Of a DNA stretch of 64,000 bases, positions 45,504-52,961 are shown piece after piece. The stretch comes from Cyclobacteriaceae bacterium. GTDB taxonomy: Bacteria > Bacteroidota > Bacteroidia > Cytophagales > Cyclobacteriaceae. Position 1 is the first letter of the stretch. Each line of letters starts with the position of its first letter. A model generated the notes under the pieces. The model was not told the origin of the DNA. It was given only the letters and a program-made list of their open reading frames with translations, and searched no databases. The position numbers and the translations under genes are program-made. Where the stretch lies: the NCBI GenBank assembly GCA_028285685.1, contig JANQOR010000041.1, forward strand, positions 186,001 through 250,000. The letters run 5' to 3'.

Positions 45504-45890
45504 ATGAGTCACTCGCTAAACTGGAAACCGCTGAATTCAAAAGACCAATTCGAGGAATTGTTGGAGAACTCGCGCACTAAACCTGCGCTTGTTTTTAAGC
45601 ATAGGCCGTCGTCACCTGAAAGCACCAAGGTTAAGGAATCCTTAGAAGCTGACTGGACAATTGCACCAGATCTAATGGACCTTTTCATCGTGGATGTGAT
45701 GAAGGACAAGGAGGTTTCATATGAGGTGACTGAAACTGCCGGGGTTATGAACGAATTCCCTCAAGTCTTACTTTTTGCTGATGGCGTGACCATGTACGAT
45801 GAAGCACATGAGATGATCAATGTTAAAAAAATAAAACTGGCATTGAAGATTATCAATCGCACATTCAAATGGATGGAAACCAGGGTTTGA
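45504..45890 (+). CDS. YtxJ-like (bacilliredoxin family) protein lacking its cysteine
   Basis: The 128-residue protein has a thioredoxin-like fold. It matches YtxJ/DUF2847 along its length: 'WKPLNSKDQFEELLENSRTKPALVFKH', 'LFIVDVMKDKEVSYEVTETAGVMNEFPQVLLFADG' and 'AHEMINVKKIKLAL'. In YtxJ the active site is 'KHSxxCPIS', used to remove bacillithiol from proteins. Here the aligned stretch is K32-H-R-P-S-S37-P38-E-S40, with Ser in place of Cys, and the protein has no cysteine anywhere. It cannot act as a bacilliredoxin. It lies between serBA and serC on the same strand, which hints at a link with serine metabolism (inference). Confidence 0.75.
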   Translation: MSHSLNWKPLNSKDQFEELLENSRTKPALVFKHRPSSPESTKVKESLEADWTIAPDLMDLFIVDVMKDKEVSYEVTETAGVMNEFPQVLLFADGVTMYDEAHEMINVKKIKLALKIINRTFKWMETRV

Positions 45891-45921
45891 TGCCCTGATT
45901 AATCAAGAAGAATTAATATTG

Positions 45922-45948
45922 CTCTTCAATTTTTTGAAGAGTTTTTTT
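45922..45948 (+). terminator. intrinsic terminator directly before the serC start codon
   Basis: CTCTTCAA (45922-45929) and TTGAAGAG (45934-45941) form an 8-bp stem with a TTTT loop, followed by seven T bases (45942-45948) and then at once the serC ATG at 45949. It lies 32 bases after the YtxJ-like stop. It most likely ends the serBA/ytxJ-like transcript, but its position also makes it a possible attenuator for serC. Confidence 0.7.
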
Positions 45949-47019
45949 ATGTCCAATAAAATTTATCTGACACCGGGCCCATCTCAGTTATTTTACACCT
46001 TCGAAGAGCATTTCAAGAAAGCACTTTTTCTTGATATTCCCTCCCTTTCACACAGAAGCAAAGATTTCGTTTCCATTCTAAAGCACACAACGGACTGCTT
46101 AAGGGGACTTCTTGAAATACCCGAGAACTACGACATCTTTTTTCTCAACTCTGCAAATGAGGCATGGGACCGAATTATACAAAACCTTGTAATCAATTCC
46201 TCACATCATTTTGCCAATGGCGCATTTAGCAAAAAGTTCTGTGATTTTGCCTTGATGTATGGAATAAGGGCTAGTGTAAATAAAGTGGAAGATGGCAAGC
46301 CGTTTAGCAATTTTGATATACCGGAAGAAGCTGAACTTATTGGACTAACTAAAAATGAGACCAGTATGGGCTTCACGCTTCCCGAAAATGAGATTGAAAG
46401 CCTACGACAACAAAATCCGGATAAACTAATTGCTTTGGATATTGTGAGTGCTACGCCATCTATTCCGATCAACTTGCAAAATGTGGACACGGCCTACTTC
46501 TCGGTTCAAAAGGCCTTCGGTATGCCTCCAGGGCTTGGTATTTGGATCTGCAACCAAAAATGCCAGGAACAGGCAGCTAAAAAATCAGACCTAGTAAGCA
46601 CTGGGTCCTACAGATCGCTTGATAACTTGAAAAAACTTGCAGACAAGGATCAAACTCCCGAAACCCCTAACATGTTGTCAATCTATCTCCTTGGAAAGAT
46701 AGCAGAAGATATGCTAGGTGTTGGTAAGCAAAAAATAATCAATGATACCGTATATAAATCAACTCTTTTGTATCAAACAATTGATGACCACCCAAAATTA
46801 AAATCCTTTGTCACCGATCCGTCTTACCAATCCAAAACTACCATTGTAGCTCACGCCGATAACCCATCGAAATTCATCTCACATTTTAGGGAAAAAGGCT
46901 TGATCATTGGATCAGGATACGGAGCGCACAAAGAGCATCACATCCGCATTGCTAACTTCCCAGCACATTCGAAAGAGACGATTGAAATGGTGTGTGATAT
47001 CCTTCCATCAATAGAATAA
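45949..47019 (+). CDS. serC: phosphoserine aminotransferase
   Basis: The start is the ATG at 45949 (MSNKIYLTPGPSQL), matching the standard SerC N-terminus; an in-frame start 30 bases upstream would run through the terminator hairpin. The 356-residue class V, PLP-dependent enzyme makes phosphoserine from 3-phosphohydroxypyruvate and glutamate. The PLP lysine is in 'FSVQKAFGMPPGLGIWI', and 'HRSKDFVSIL', 'NETSMGFTLPE', 'HHIRIANFPAHS' follow the family. With SerB-SerA two genes upstream it completes serine synthesis. The start codon directly follows a T run with no Shine-Dalgarno sequence, so expression may be from an internal promoter, from read-through or from leaderless-like initiation. Confidence 0.85.
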   Translation: MSNKIYLTPGPSQLFYTFEEHFKKALFLDIPSLSHRSKDFVSILKHTTDCLRGLLEIPENYDIFFLNSANEAWDRIIQNLVINSSHHFANGAFSKKFCDFALMYGIRASVNKVEDGKPFSNFDIPEEAELIGLTKNETSMGFTLPENEIESLRQQNPDKLIALDIVSATPSIPINLQNVDTAYFSVQKAFGMPPGLGIWICNQKCQEQAAKKSDLVSTGSYRSLDNLKKLADKDQTPETPNMLSIYLLGKIAEDMLGVGKQKIINDTVYKSTLLYQTIDDHPKLKSFVTDPSYQSKTTIVAHADNPSKFISHFREKGLIIGSGYGAHKEHHIRIANFPAHSKETIEMVCDILPSIE

Positions 47020-47127
47020 AATTCTGATTGATCTTCCGTTTTCTTAGTTTTCCGAATTTTCTACTAAATTCTTGAATGATGGGATGAAATTCTGGAACTT
47101 AATAAGCTAACCAAGTTGTTGCTTAAG

Positions 47128-47135
47128 TACTTTTG
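47128..47135 (+). promoter_or_regulatory. candidate -7 promoter box (TACTTTTG) of the universal stress gene
   Basis: TACTTTTG fits TAnnTTTG and ends 17 bases before the ATG at 47153. No TTTG -33 element is seen at the usual distance. Confidence 0.4.
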
Positions 47136-47152
47136 CAACTTCATTTACCCCT

Positions 47153-48061
47153 ATGATCACCTTCAATAAAATATTAGTTTGCCTCGACCTTTCTGTCGCT
47201 GATGAAGCAGTAATCCGAAGTGCCTGTGAGATCTCGAAGCTGGCTGGTACATCTGAGGTTACATTCCTTAACGTCATCAAGGATTTTAACCTGCCTGAGT
47301 CTCTTGAAAAGGAGTTCCCTGATTTGCTAGATAAAGCCATGACCGAAAGGCACGAGAAATTACAAGGAGCTATTAACTCTTCTTTTGATTGTGACCAGGT
47401 AAAGACCAGTATTGAGATCAAAAAAGGTAACGCTACGAAAGCAATTTTGTCATGCTCTGTTGATGTAGGTGCTGATCTGATTGTTTTGGGCCGAAAGAAA
47501 GAAAACAGTTCCGTACTCAAGACCAGAATTGTACGCAGAGCTGCCTGTAATATCCTACTCGTTCCTGAAGCTTCAAGCCTTAAGCTTGATAAAATTCATA
47601 TTCCTGTGGATTTCTCAAATTATTCAGAACTATCATTAGATACGGCCCTTTCTCTTACAGGGCATGCAAAAGCAGATATCCTTTTGCAAAACGTGTATCA
47701 TGTGCCCAGTAGTTACCGATACTCTGGAAAGTCCTTTGAAGAGTTCTCAGAAATAATGCGTGAACATTCCAGCAAAGATCTGGGAGTTTTGGTTAGACAA
47801 GCTTCAGTCTCTAATCAAAACCTAGTCCCGATTCACACATTAGATGACGGTCAAAATGTGATCAAAATGGTTTACAAGGAGGCAGTAGATCAGAACACAG
47901 ATCTTATTGTGATGGGAGCAAAAGGTCGTACGGCTGCTTCAGCACTGTTCATTGGGAGTAAAGCTGAAAGAATGATTCAGGTAAACGATTCCATCCCACT
48001 GATGGTGGTTAGGAAAAAAGGAGCCAATGCTGGAATCCTTGAATCTCTGCAAGATCTTTAA
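47153..48061 (+). CDS. tandem-domain universal stress protein
   Basis: The 302-residue protein has two UspA domains. The first (~1-140) begins 'FNKILVCLDLSVADEAVIRSA' and has 'DLIVLGRKKENS' in place of the full nucleotide loop. The second (~145-290) has 'LDKIHIPVDFSNYSELSLDTAL' and the complete ATP-binding pattern G-x2-G-x9-G-S in 'MGAKGRTAASALFIGSKAE'. Two-domain Usp proteins with only one intact ATP site are common in Bacteroidota. It is cytoplasmic; function is stress survival in general terms. Its stop overlaps the stop of the convergent MarR gene by four bases. Confidence 0.9.
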   Translation: MITFNKILVCLDLSVADEAVIRSACEISKLAGTSEVTFLNVIKDFNLPESLEKEFPDLLDKAMTERHEKLQGAINSSFDCDQVKTSIEIKKGNATKAILSCSVDVGADLIVLGRKKENSSVLKTRIVRRAACNILLVPEASSLKLDKIHIPVDFSNYSELSLDTALSLTGHAKADILLQNVYHVPSSYRYSGKSFEEFSEIMREHSSKDLGVLVRQASVSNQNLVPIHTLDDGQNVIKMVYKEAVDQNTDLIVMGAKGRTAASALFIGSKAERMIQVNDSIPLMVVRKKGANAGILESLQDL

Positions 48062-48507
48062 CTTCTGATCTTGTCAAGAAGTTGGTTGAGTAGTTTACTT
48101 TCCTCTTCTGTCAGGTTTCTGGATTTCTTTTCCCAAGATTCAATTTCCTTATCTAGATCACTTAACAAACCGAGGCCTTTTTCAGAAATAAAAACATCGA
48201 CAGCTCTCCGGTCATTACTACACTGCTTTCTTACGACCAAGTCCTTCTCTTCTAGCTTATCCACAATTCTGGAGGCATTCGAACTCTTATCAAGCATTCT
48301 GTCAATAAGTAAATTTACAGTTGATGGTTTAGGATGTTGCCCTCTTAGTATTCGAAGTATGTTGAATTGAGGTGTAGTGAGACCGTAAGGTTTAAATAGT
48401 GTTACATGTCTTTGGTTCAACCATGAATTTGTATAAATCAGATTCACGATCGCTTTTGAAAACTCCGTTTTGAATTTTTTCTGCTTTATTTCTTCTGCAA
48501 TGCCCAT
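48058..48507 (-). CDS. MarR-family transcriptional regulator
   Basis: The 149-residue protein has the winged-helix MarR fold: 'LTTPQFNILRILRGQ', 'PSTVNLLIDRMLDKSSNASRIVDKLEEKDLVVRKQCSNDRRAVDVFISEKGLGLL', which includes the recognition helix and the wing (DRRAVDV). It probably binds DNA as a dimer; the effector is unknown. Two palindromes lie between it and the divergent ECF sigma gene (48521-48533 and 48541-48554), so it may control itself and the sigma operon. Confidence 0.9.
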   Translation of the reverse strand: MGIAEEIKQKKFKTEFSKAIVNLIYTNSWLNQRHVTLFKPYGLTTPQFNILRILRGQHPKPSTVNLLIDRMLDKSSNASRIVDKLEEKDLVVRKQCSNDRRAVDVFISEKGLGLLSDLDKEIESWEKKSRNLTEEESKLLNQLLDKIRS

Positions 48508-48520
48508 TCTTTAATACTTG

Positions 48521-48554
48521 TACATTAAATGTAACTACATCCTTTTTAAAAAGG
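48521..48554. promoter_or_regulatory. two adjacent palindromes between marR-type and ECF sigma genes
   Basis: TACATTAAATGTA (48521-48533) has six-base inverted arms around one base, the size of MarR dimer sites, and lies 14 bases before the MarR start codon. CCTTTTTAAAAAGG (48541-48554) is a perfect 14-base palindrome. Both lie between the divergent starts and are candidate operators for the MarR-type protein. Confidence 0.4.
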
Positions 48555-48574
48555 TTGCAAAATAAAATTGTACC

Positions 48575-48582
48575 CAAAATTA
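48575..48582 (-). promoter_or_regulatory. candidate -7 promoter box (TAATTTTG) of the MarR-type gene
   Basis: On the minus strand TAATTTTG fits TAnnTTTG. It lies 68 bases upstream of the MarR start, which would place both palindromes of 48521-48554 in the transcribed leader or next to the start site, as expected for repression. Confidence 0.35.
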
Positions 48583-48635
48583 AACCTTCGGCTATCTTTA
48601 GCATCAAAGGGTTGATTACCTACCAGAGAATAAAC

Positions 48636-49172
48636 GTGGAAGAACTGATCATTCAGAAAATCCGAGATGAGGAGACTCGAAACTATGGGTTTAACCTGTT
48701 AGTGAGAGAATATCAGGAAAGGGTGTACTGGCACGTAAGAAAAATGGTAGTCGATCACGATGATGCAGACGACCTTGTTCAGGAAATATTCGTCAAGGTT
48801 TGGAAAAACCTCGGATCGTTCAGAGAGGATGCCAAGCTCTATACGTGGATATACAGAATTGCCACTAATGAGTGTCTGACCTTTTTGAAAAAGAAAAAAA
48901 GAAAGTACTTCGTTTCAATAGGAGATGTGACAAAAGAGCTAAGTGAGAAATTGGATGAGGATGTTAATATAAGTGGAGACGAGGTGCAGTTAAAACTTCA
49001 AAAAGCCCTACTCAAGCTGCCTGATAAGCAGCGTGTGGTTTTTAACATGAAGTATTTTGATGAAATGAAGTTTGCCGAAATTGCAGAAGTAACAGGAACA
49101 AGCGTTGGGGCTTTAAAAGCTAGCTATCATCATGCTGTGAAAAAAATCGAAGAATTTTTGGTTGACGATTAA
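48636..49172 (+). CDS. ECF-type RNA polymerase sigma factor
   Basis: The 178-residue sigma factor starts at GTG 48636 (MEELIIQKIRDEETRNYGFNLLVREYQ), which is the family's usual N-terminus; a TTG 81 bases upstream would add an unlikely tail. Region 2 is 'YQERVYWHVRKMVVDHDDADDLVQEIFVKVWKNLGSF ... TWIYRIATNECL', and region 4 is 'LKLQKALLKLPDKQRVVFNMKYFDEMKFAEIAEVTGTSVGALKASYHHAVKKIEEFL'. It heads a four-gene run (membrane protein, Spy-like protein, outer-membrane protein) spaced 15-35 bases apart, which suggests a self-regulated envelope-stress regulon. Confidence 0.9.
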   Translation: MEELIIQKIRDEETRNYGFNLLVREYQERVYWHVRKMVVDHDDADDLVQEIFVKVWKNLGSFREDAKLYTWIYRIATNECLTFLKKKKRKYFVSIGDVTKELSEKLDEDVNISGDEVQLKLQKALLKLPDKQRVVFNMKYFDEMKFAEIAEVTGTSVGALKASYHHAVKKIEEFLVDD

Positions 49173-49205
49173 ACCTTTTGCGAAAAATGAAATCAAAGTG
49201 TTGAG

Positions 49206-49634
49206 ATGAAGCCCATCAAATTAGACGATATCAAAAAAGTTAGTCGGCCCTACTCGGTTCCTGAGGGTTACTTTGAAGATCTTCCCCTGAAGATCCAAAC
49301 CCGAATTCAGAGTGAAAGAAAGGAAAGTTGGATTAGAACGCCGGCCTTCAAATTGGCTTTTGCAATAGCAGCAATGCTCACGATTGTCATGAGTATTGTA
49401 TTTGTAAATCAGTCAGTTAATCCGGAAGATCTTCTAGCGGATATTCCGGAAGAAGAATTGCTCGCCTATGCCAATCTAATGCAATTTGAAGAGAGTGATA
49501 TTTTCTCAGCATTCGAGGGTTCAATTGAAGAAATTGATTTTTTTGATGCAGACGGTCTCGATAATTTGGAGTTGGAGGACTCGACGTTAGATGACTTGCT
49601 ACTTGAATATGATTTGTCGGATGAATACTTATAA
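49206..49634 (+). CDS. single-helix membrane protein, candidate anti-sigma factor
   Basis: The 142-residue protein has a cytoplasmic N-terminus with 'SRPYSVPEGYFEDLPLKIQTRIQSE', one transmembrane helix (~47-66) and a very acidic C-terminus of ~70 residues that would lie in the periplasm (roughly one residue in three is Asp or Glu). The 'VPEGYFEDLP' motif is common in short membrane proteins encoded next to Bacteroidota sigma factors. Its position right after the ECF sigma gene, with a 33-base gap, and its topology fit an anti-sigma factor, although there is no zinc-binding HxxxCxxC motif. Not tested in any family I know. Confidence 0.6.
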   Translation: MKPIKLDDIKKVSRPYSVPEGYFEDLPLKIQTRIQSERKESWIRTPAFKLAFAIAAMLTIVMSIVFVNQSVNPEDLLADIPEEELLAYANLMQFEESDIFSAFEGSIEEIDFFDADGLDNLELEDSTLDDLLLEYDLSDEYL

Positions 49635-49669
49635 AATGGATTGAATTGTAAGCTCAAAATGTTAAAGAA

Positions 49670-50146
49670 ATGAAAAATATACTAGCAATGGTTTTAGTTT
49701 TTTCCTCAGCCATAGCTCTGGCACAAAGCCCCGAGGCGCTGAAGAAAATCGAAGCTGCAAAAATTGCGCTCATCACAGAGAGGCTAAACCTCAGTCCGGA
49801 ACAGGCAGAAAAATTCTGGCCTGTCTATCGGGAATATAGCAATCGTAATAAGGAGATAAGGAAGGAGTTTGAGCAGGCAAGAAGAACCTTTGATCCCAAC
49901 TCAGCGACTGAAGAAGAAAACAAGCGGATGCTTGAAATGGCCAACGCCATCAAACAGCAGCAACTTGATTTGGAACAGGAGTACTCTCAGCGAATTCTAA
50001 ACGTGATTACTAGCCGACAACTAAATAATCTAAGAAAGGCCGAAAGTGATTTCAAAGAAATGCTTCTAAGAAGAATTAAAGCTCAACAAATGAGAAAACA
50101 GCAATTGCAACGGAACAACAACAGGCTGAACAACAGACGAAACTAA
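49670..50146 (+). CDS. Spy/CpxP-like periplasmic protein
   Basis: The 158-residue protein has a signal peptide (~1-18, ending ALAQ) and a mature part that is almost all helix: 'ITERLNLSPEQAEKFWPVYREYSNRNKEIRKEFEQARR', then more charged helix, ending in an Arg/Asn/Gln-rich tail. The 'LxLTxxQ/LSPEQ' helical hairpin and length are those of the Spy/CpxP/CnrX group, small periplasmic chaperones or stress sensors. Placed behind an ECF sigma factor and a candidate anti-sigma gene, it could sense periplasmic stress as CnrX does for CnrH (analogy, not proof). Confidence 0.7.
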   Translation: MKNILAMVLVFSSAIALAQSPEALKKIEAAKIALITERLNLSPEQAEKFWPVYREYSNRNKEIRKEFEQARRTFDPNSATEEENKRMLEMANAIKQQQLDLEQEYSQRILNVITSRQLNNLRKAESDFKEMLLRRIKAQQMRKQQLQRNNNRLNNRRN

Positions 50147-50161
50147 CCACCAACCTACCTG

Positions 50162-51256
50162 ATGTTTCGTAAAGTCACCATAGTCTGGCTGCTCTGTCAA
50201 TCCAGTTTTAGTATGGCTCAAGATACCAGCTCGAGCTATGCCGAGCAACTCCTTGCGCTTGAGCAAGAAATGGATTCTCTTTCTATCTTTAATTTCCTTG
50301 ATAGTGTCCTACTTCAAACGGACCTTCAAACAAGCATGTTGAATCTCAGATTTGGCATGACATCCAGTGTTACCAGCGCTGGAAGAGATTACAACATCAA
50401 TCAAACGGGGTATTCTGCCGGGTTATCATATTTTCATAAGTCAGGAGCTTACCTTGACTTGTCCGGCTACTGGAATACAGACGTGACCCCAAGTTACAAT
50501 CCAACCATTTTGTCAGGAGGTTACCTAGGCTCTTTCAATTCAAAATGGAGCTACTCACTTGATTATGAACACTGGTTTTACAATCCGAATGACTCATCCG
50601 AAAACGACCTTACCAACTCGCTTGGAACCTCACTCAGTTACGATTTCAAAAAAGGCTACATTGGAGTCGACTATTCCTATCTGTTTGGGCAAAAAACATC
50701 TCATCGGATCATTGGAAGCCTCACAGGGATGATCAAAATTGGAAAATGGGGAATGTTCAAGGATATCAATTTTTTTCCAACTGCATCCATAATGGCTGGA
50801 AATGGAAACGTTACAACCTTAAGAATAACCACCGAGCAGGTGACCGAAGATTTTAGAATTACTGTCCAGGGCTTTAACAAACTTTCTGAACTAACGGATG
50901 CCCAAAGGGAGCAATTAAAAAGGTATATACAAAGAAACGATCAACTACCTCGACAAAGAAAACATCGGCTTCTTGCAATTATCGACTATTACGAAGAGTT
51001 TGATCCTTCGCCCGAGGAACTGGCGGAGCTTAATCAATTGGTTGAAAATGGAGTTGAGCAAGAGGAATTTGTCGATGCAGAACAATTCGGGATTCTGAAT
51101 TACTCCTTTTCGGTGCCACTTTCTTTGTCAACTGACAGAATTTCAATTCTTCTAAGCTACACGTACAGCATCCCCATACAACTCTCAAGTGAAATTTTTG
51201 AGGTAGAACCTCTTGGTTATTTCGGAGCTTCAGTCTCCTACAGAATTCCTTACTGA
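50162..51256 (+). CDS. outer-membrane beta-barrel protein of unknown function
   Basis: The 364-residue protein has a signal peptide (~1-20, ending SMAQ), and then alternating strands with aromatic belts ('YSAGLSYFHKSGAYLDLSGYWN', 'SYSLDYEHWFYNP', 'YIGVDYSYLFGQ'), typical of a barrel. About 75 charged residues (~235-310) interrupt the strands and may form a periplasmic or surface domain. The end 'YFGASVSYRIPY' carries a terminal aromatic residue, the outer-membrane assembly signal. It follows the Spy-like gene by 15 bases and so is probably the last gene of the sigma-factor operon. Confidence 0.7.
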   Translation: MFRKVTIVWLLCQSSFSMAQDTSSSYAEQLLALEQEMDSLSIFNFLDSVLLQTDLQTSMLNLRFGMTSSVTSAGRDYNINQTGYSAGLSYFHKSGAYLDLSGYWNTDVTPSYNPTILSGGYLGSFNSKWSYSLDYEHWFYNPNDSSENDLTNSLGTSLSYDFKKGYIGVDYSYLFGQKTSHRIIGSLTGMIKIGKWGMFKDINFFPTASIMAGNGNVTTLRITTEQVTEDFRITVQGFNKLSELTDAQREQLKRYIQRNDQLPRQRKHRLLAIIDYYEEFDPSPEELAELNQLVENGVEQEEFVDAEQFGILNYSFSVPLSLSTDRISILLSYTYSIPIQLSSEIFEVEPLGYFGASVSYRIPY

Positions 51257-51284
51257 GAACCGCCTTCGTTCTCATAGAAAGAAC

Positions 51285-51292
51285 TAATTTTG
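51285..51292 (+). promoter_or_regulatory. candidate -7 promoter box (TAATTTTG) of pyrG
   Basis: TAATTTTG fits TAnnTTTG and lies 37 bases before the pyrG ATG, giving a leader of about 30 bases. It is in the only gap between the sigma operon and the pyrG-yidC genes. Confidence 0.45.
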
Positions 51293-51329
51293 CATCCCGT
51301 AACAACACATAGGAAACCCTCAGATTTTA

Positions 51330-52952
51330 ATGTCAAAAGCCAAATACATTTTTGTTACGGGCGGTGTAACATCCTCACTTGGAAAAGGGATAATCTCAGC
51401 TTCACTTGGAAAACTTCTTCAAGCGCGAGGTTTAACGGTGACTATTCAAAAATTTGATCCTTACTTAAACATTGATCCAGGCACATTGAATCCATATGAG
51501 CATGGAGAATGTTACGTAACAGATGATGGTGCTGAAACCGATCTTGACCTTGGGCACTACGAGCGTTTTCTAAGTCAACCGACTTCTCAAGCCAACAACA
51601 TCACTACTGGAAGAATTTATGATAATGTCATTCAGAGAGAAAGAAAGGGAGAATTTCTCGGAAAAACAGTCCAGGTAATTCCACATATCACAGACGAGAT
51701 TAAGAACAACATTTATAAACTTGGTGAGACAGGAAAGTATGATATTGTCATTACCGAAATAGGTGGCTGTGTCGGTGATATTGAGTCGCTCCCCTTTATT
51801 GAAGCAGTGCGTCAAGCTCGATTTGAGCTCGGTCCTACCAATAGTGCTTCGATTCATCTAACCCTTGTCCCTTACTTGAGGGCCGCCGGGGAACTCAAGA
51901 CTAAACCAACTCAGCACTCGGTAAAAGAACTACTTGAGGCAGGAATTCAGCCAGATATTTTGGTTTGTAGATCCGAGTATGGATTGTCTCAGGATATTCG
52001 AAAAAAACTAGCGTTATTTTGCAACGTACCGATCAATGCAGTCATTGAAGCCAGGGACGCTGAGACCATTTATGATGTTCCCCTACTGATGAGAAAAGAG
52101 AAGTTGGATGAACGTGTTCTTTCAAAATTCAAAATTTCCTATAAAAAGGAACCAAAAATAGAGAGCTGGAAAGAATTCCTTGGAAAGCTTAAAAATCCCA
52201 CTGGAGATGTAAACATCGGGTTGATAGGAAAGTATGTTGAACTTCCGGATGCTTACAAGTCTATTGCCGAAGCTTTTGTTCACGCGGGAGCTGCCAATGA
52301 ATGCAAAGTAAATCTCAGTTGGATCCATGCTGAAGATCTCGATGGAGACAATGTACACAGGGAGCTCAAGGACCTGGATGGGATACTTGTTGCACCAGGC
52401 TTCGGTGAGCGAGGAATCGAAGGCAAGATCTATGCGGTTCAATATGCGCGTGAGAACAATATCCCATTTTTCGGAATTTGCCTCGGACTACAGTGCGCGA
52501 TTATTGAGTTTGCCAGAAACGTACTAAAAAAGAAAAAAGCCAATAGTACAGAGATGGTATCGAAAACTTCTTATCCGGTCATCGACCTGATGGAAGATCA
52601 AAAGAAAATCACGAACATGGGAGGCACGATGCGTTTGGGTTCCTATTCCTGTCACCTAAAGAAAGGGTCGAGAGCGCATAATGTATACGGAACCACTAAA
52701 GTAAATGAGCGTCACCGACATCGATACGAATTCAATAACAAATACCTCGAAGATTTTGAGAATGAAGGCATGATTGCTTCCGGAATCAATCCGGACACCA
52801 AGCTTGTAGAAATCATGGAATTGAATAATCATCCATGGTTCGTTGGAACTCAGTATCACCCTGAACTCAAATCTACCGTTAAAGACCCTCATCCCCTTTT
52901 TGTGAGGTTTATCAGAGCGGCGTTAGAAACAAAACAAACAAACAACCTGTAA
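51330..52952 (+). CDS. pyrG: CTP synthase
   Basis: The 540-residue enzyme converts UTP, ATP and glutamine to CTP. The N-terminal synthetase domain begins '[26 protein letters not shown]' (P-loop) with '[38 protein letters not shown]'; the C-terminal glutaminase has the Cys in '[11 protein letters not shown]' and the His in 'QYHPELKS'. Length and motifs are standard. It lies 9 bases upstream of yidC, an arrangement common in Bacteroidota. Confidence 0.98.
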   Translation: MSKAKYIFVTGGVTSSLGKGIISASLGKLLQARGLTVTIQKFDPYLNIDPGTLNPYEHGECYVTDDGAETDLDLGHYERFLSQPTSQANNITTGRIYDNVIQRERKGEFLGKTVQVIPHITDEIKNNIYKLGETGKYDIVITEIGGCVGDIESLPFIEAVRQARFELGPTNSASIHLTLVPYLRAAGELKTKPTQHSVKELLEAGIQPDILVCRSEYGLSQDIRKKLALFCNVPINAVIEARDAETIYDVPLLMRKEKLDERVLSKFKISYKKEPKIESWKEFLGKLKNPTGDVNIGLIGKYVELPDAYKSIAEAFVHAGAANECKVNLSWIHAEDLDGDNVHRELKDLDGILVAPGFGERGIEGKIYAVQYARENNIPFFGICLGLQCAIIEFARNVLKKKKANSTEMVSKTSYPVIDLMEDQKKITNMGGTMRLGSYSCHLKKGSRAHNVYGTTKVNERHRHRYEFNNKYLEDFENEGMIASGINPDTKLVEIMELNNHPWFVGTQYHPELKSTVKDPHPLFVRFIRAALETKQTNNL

Positions 52953-52961
52953 TCTTAGGAA

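Noticed and set aside
47107-47520. 137-codon minus-strand frame over the start of the universal stress gene
   Set aside because: It is antisense to a clear UspA domain and has no recognisable motif.
48045-48085. Overlapping inverted repeats (CAAGATC/GATCTTG and AACTTCT/AGAAGTT) at the usp/marR-type stop codons
   Set aside because: Stems of 7 bp without a T tract, inside coding sequence; weak evidence.
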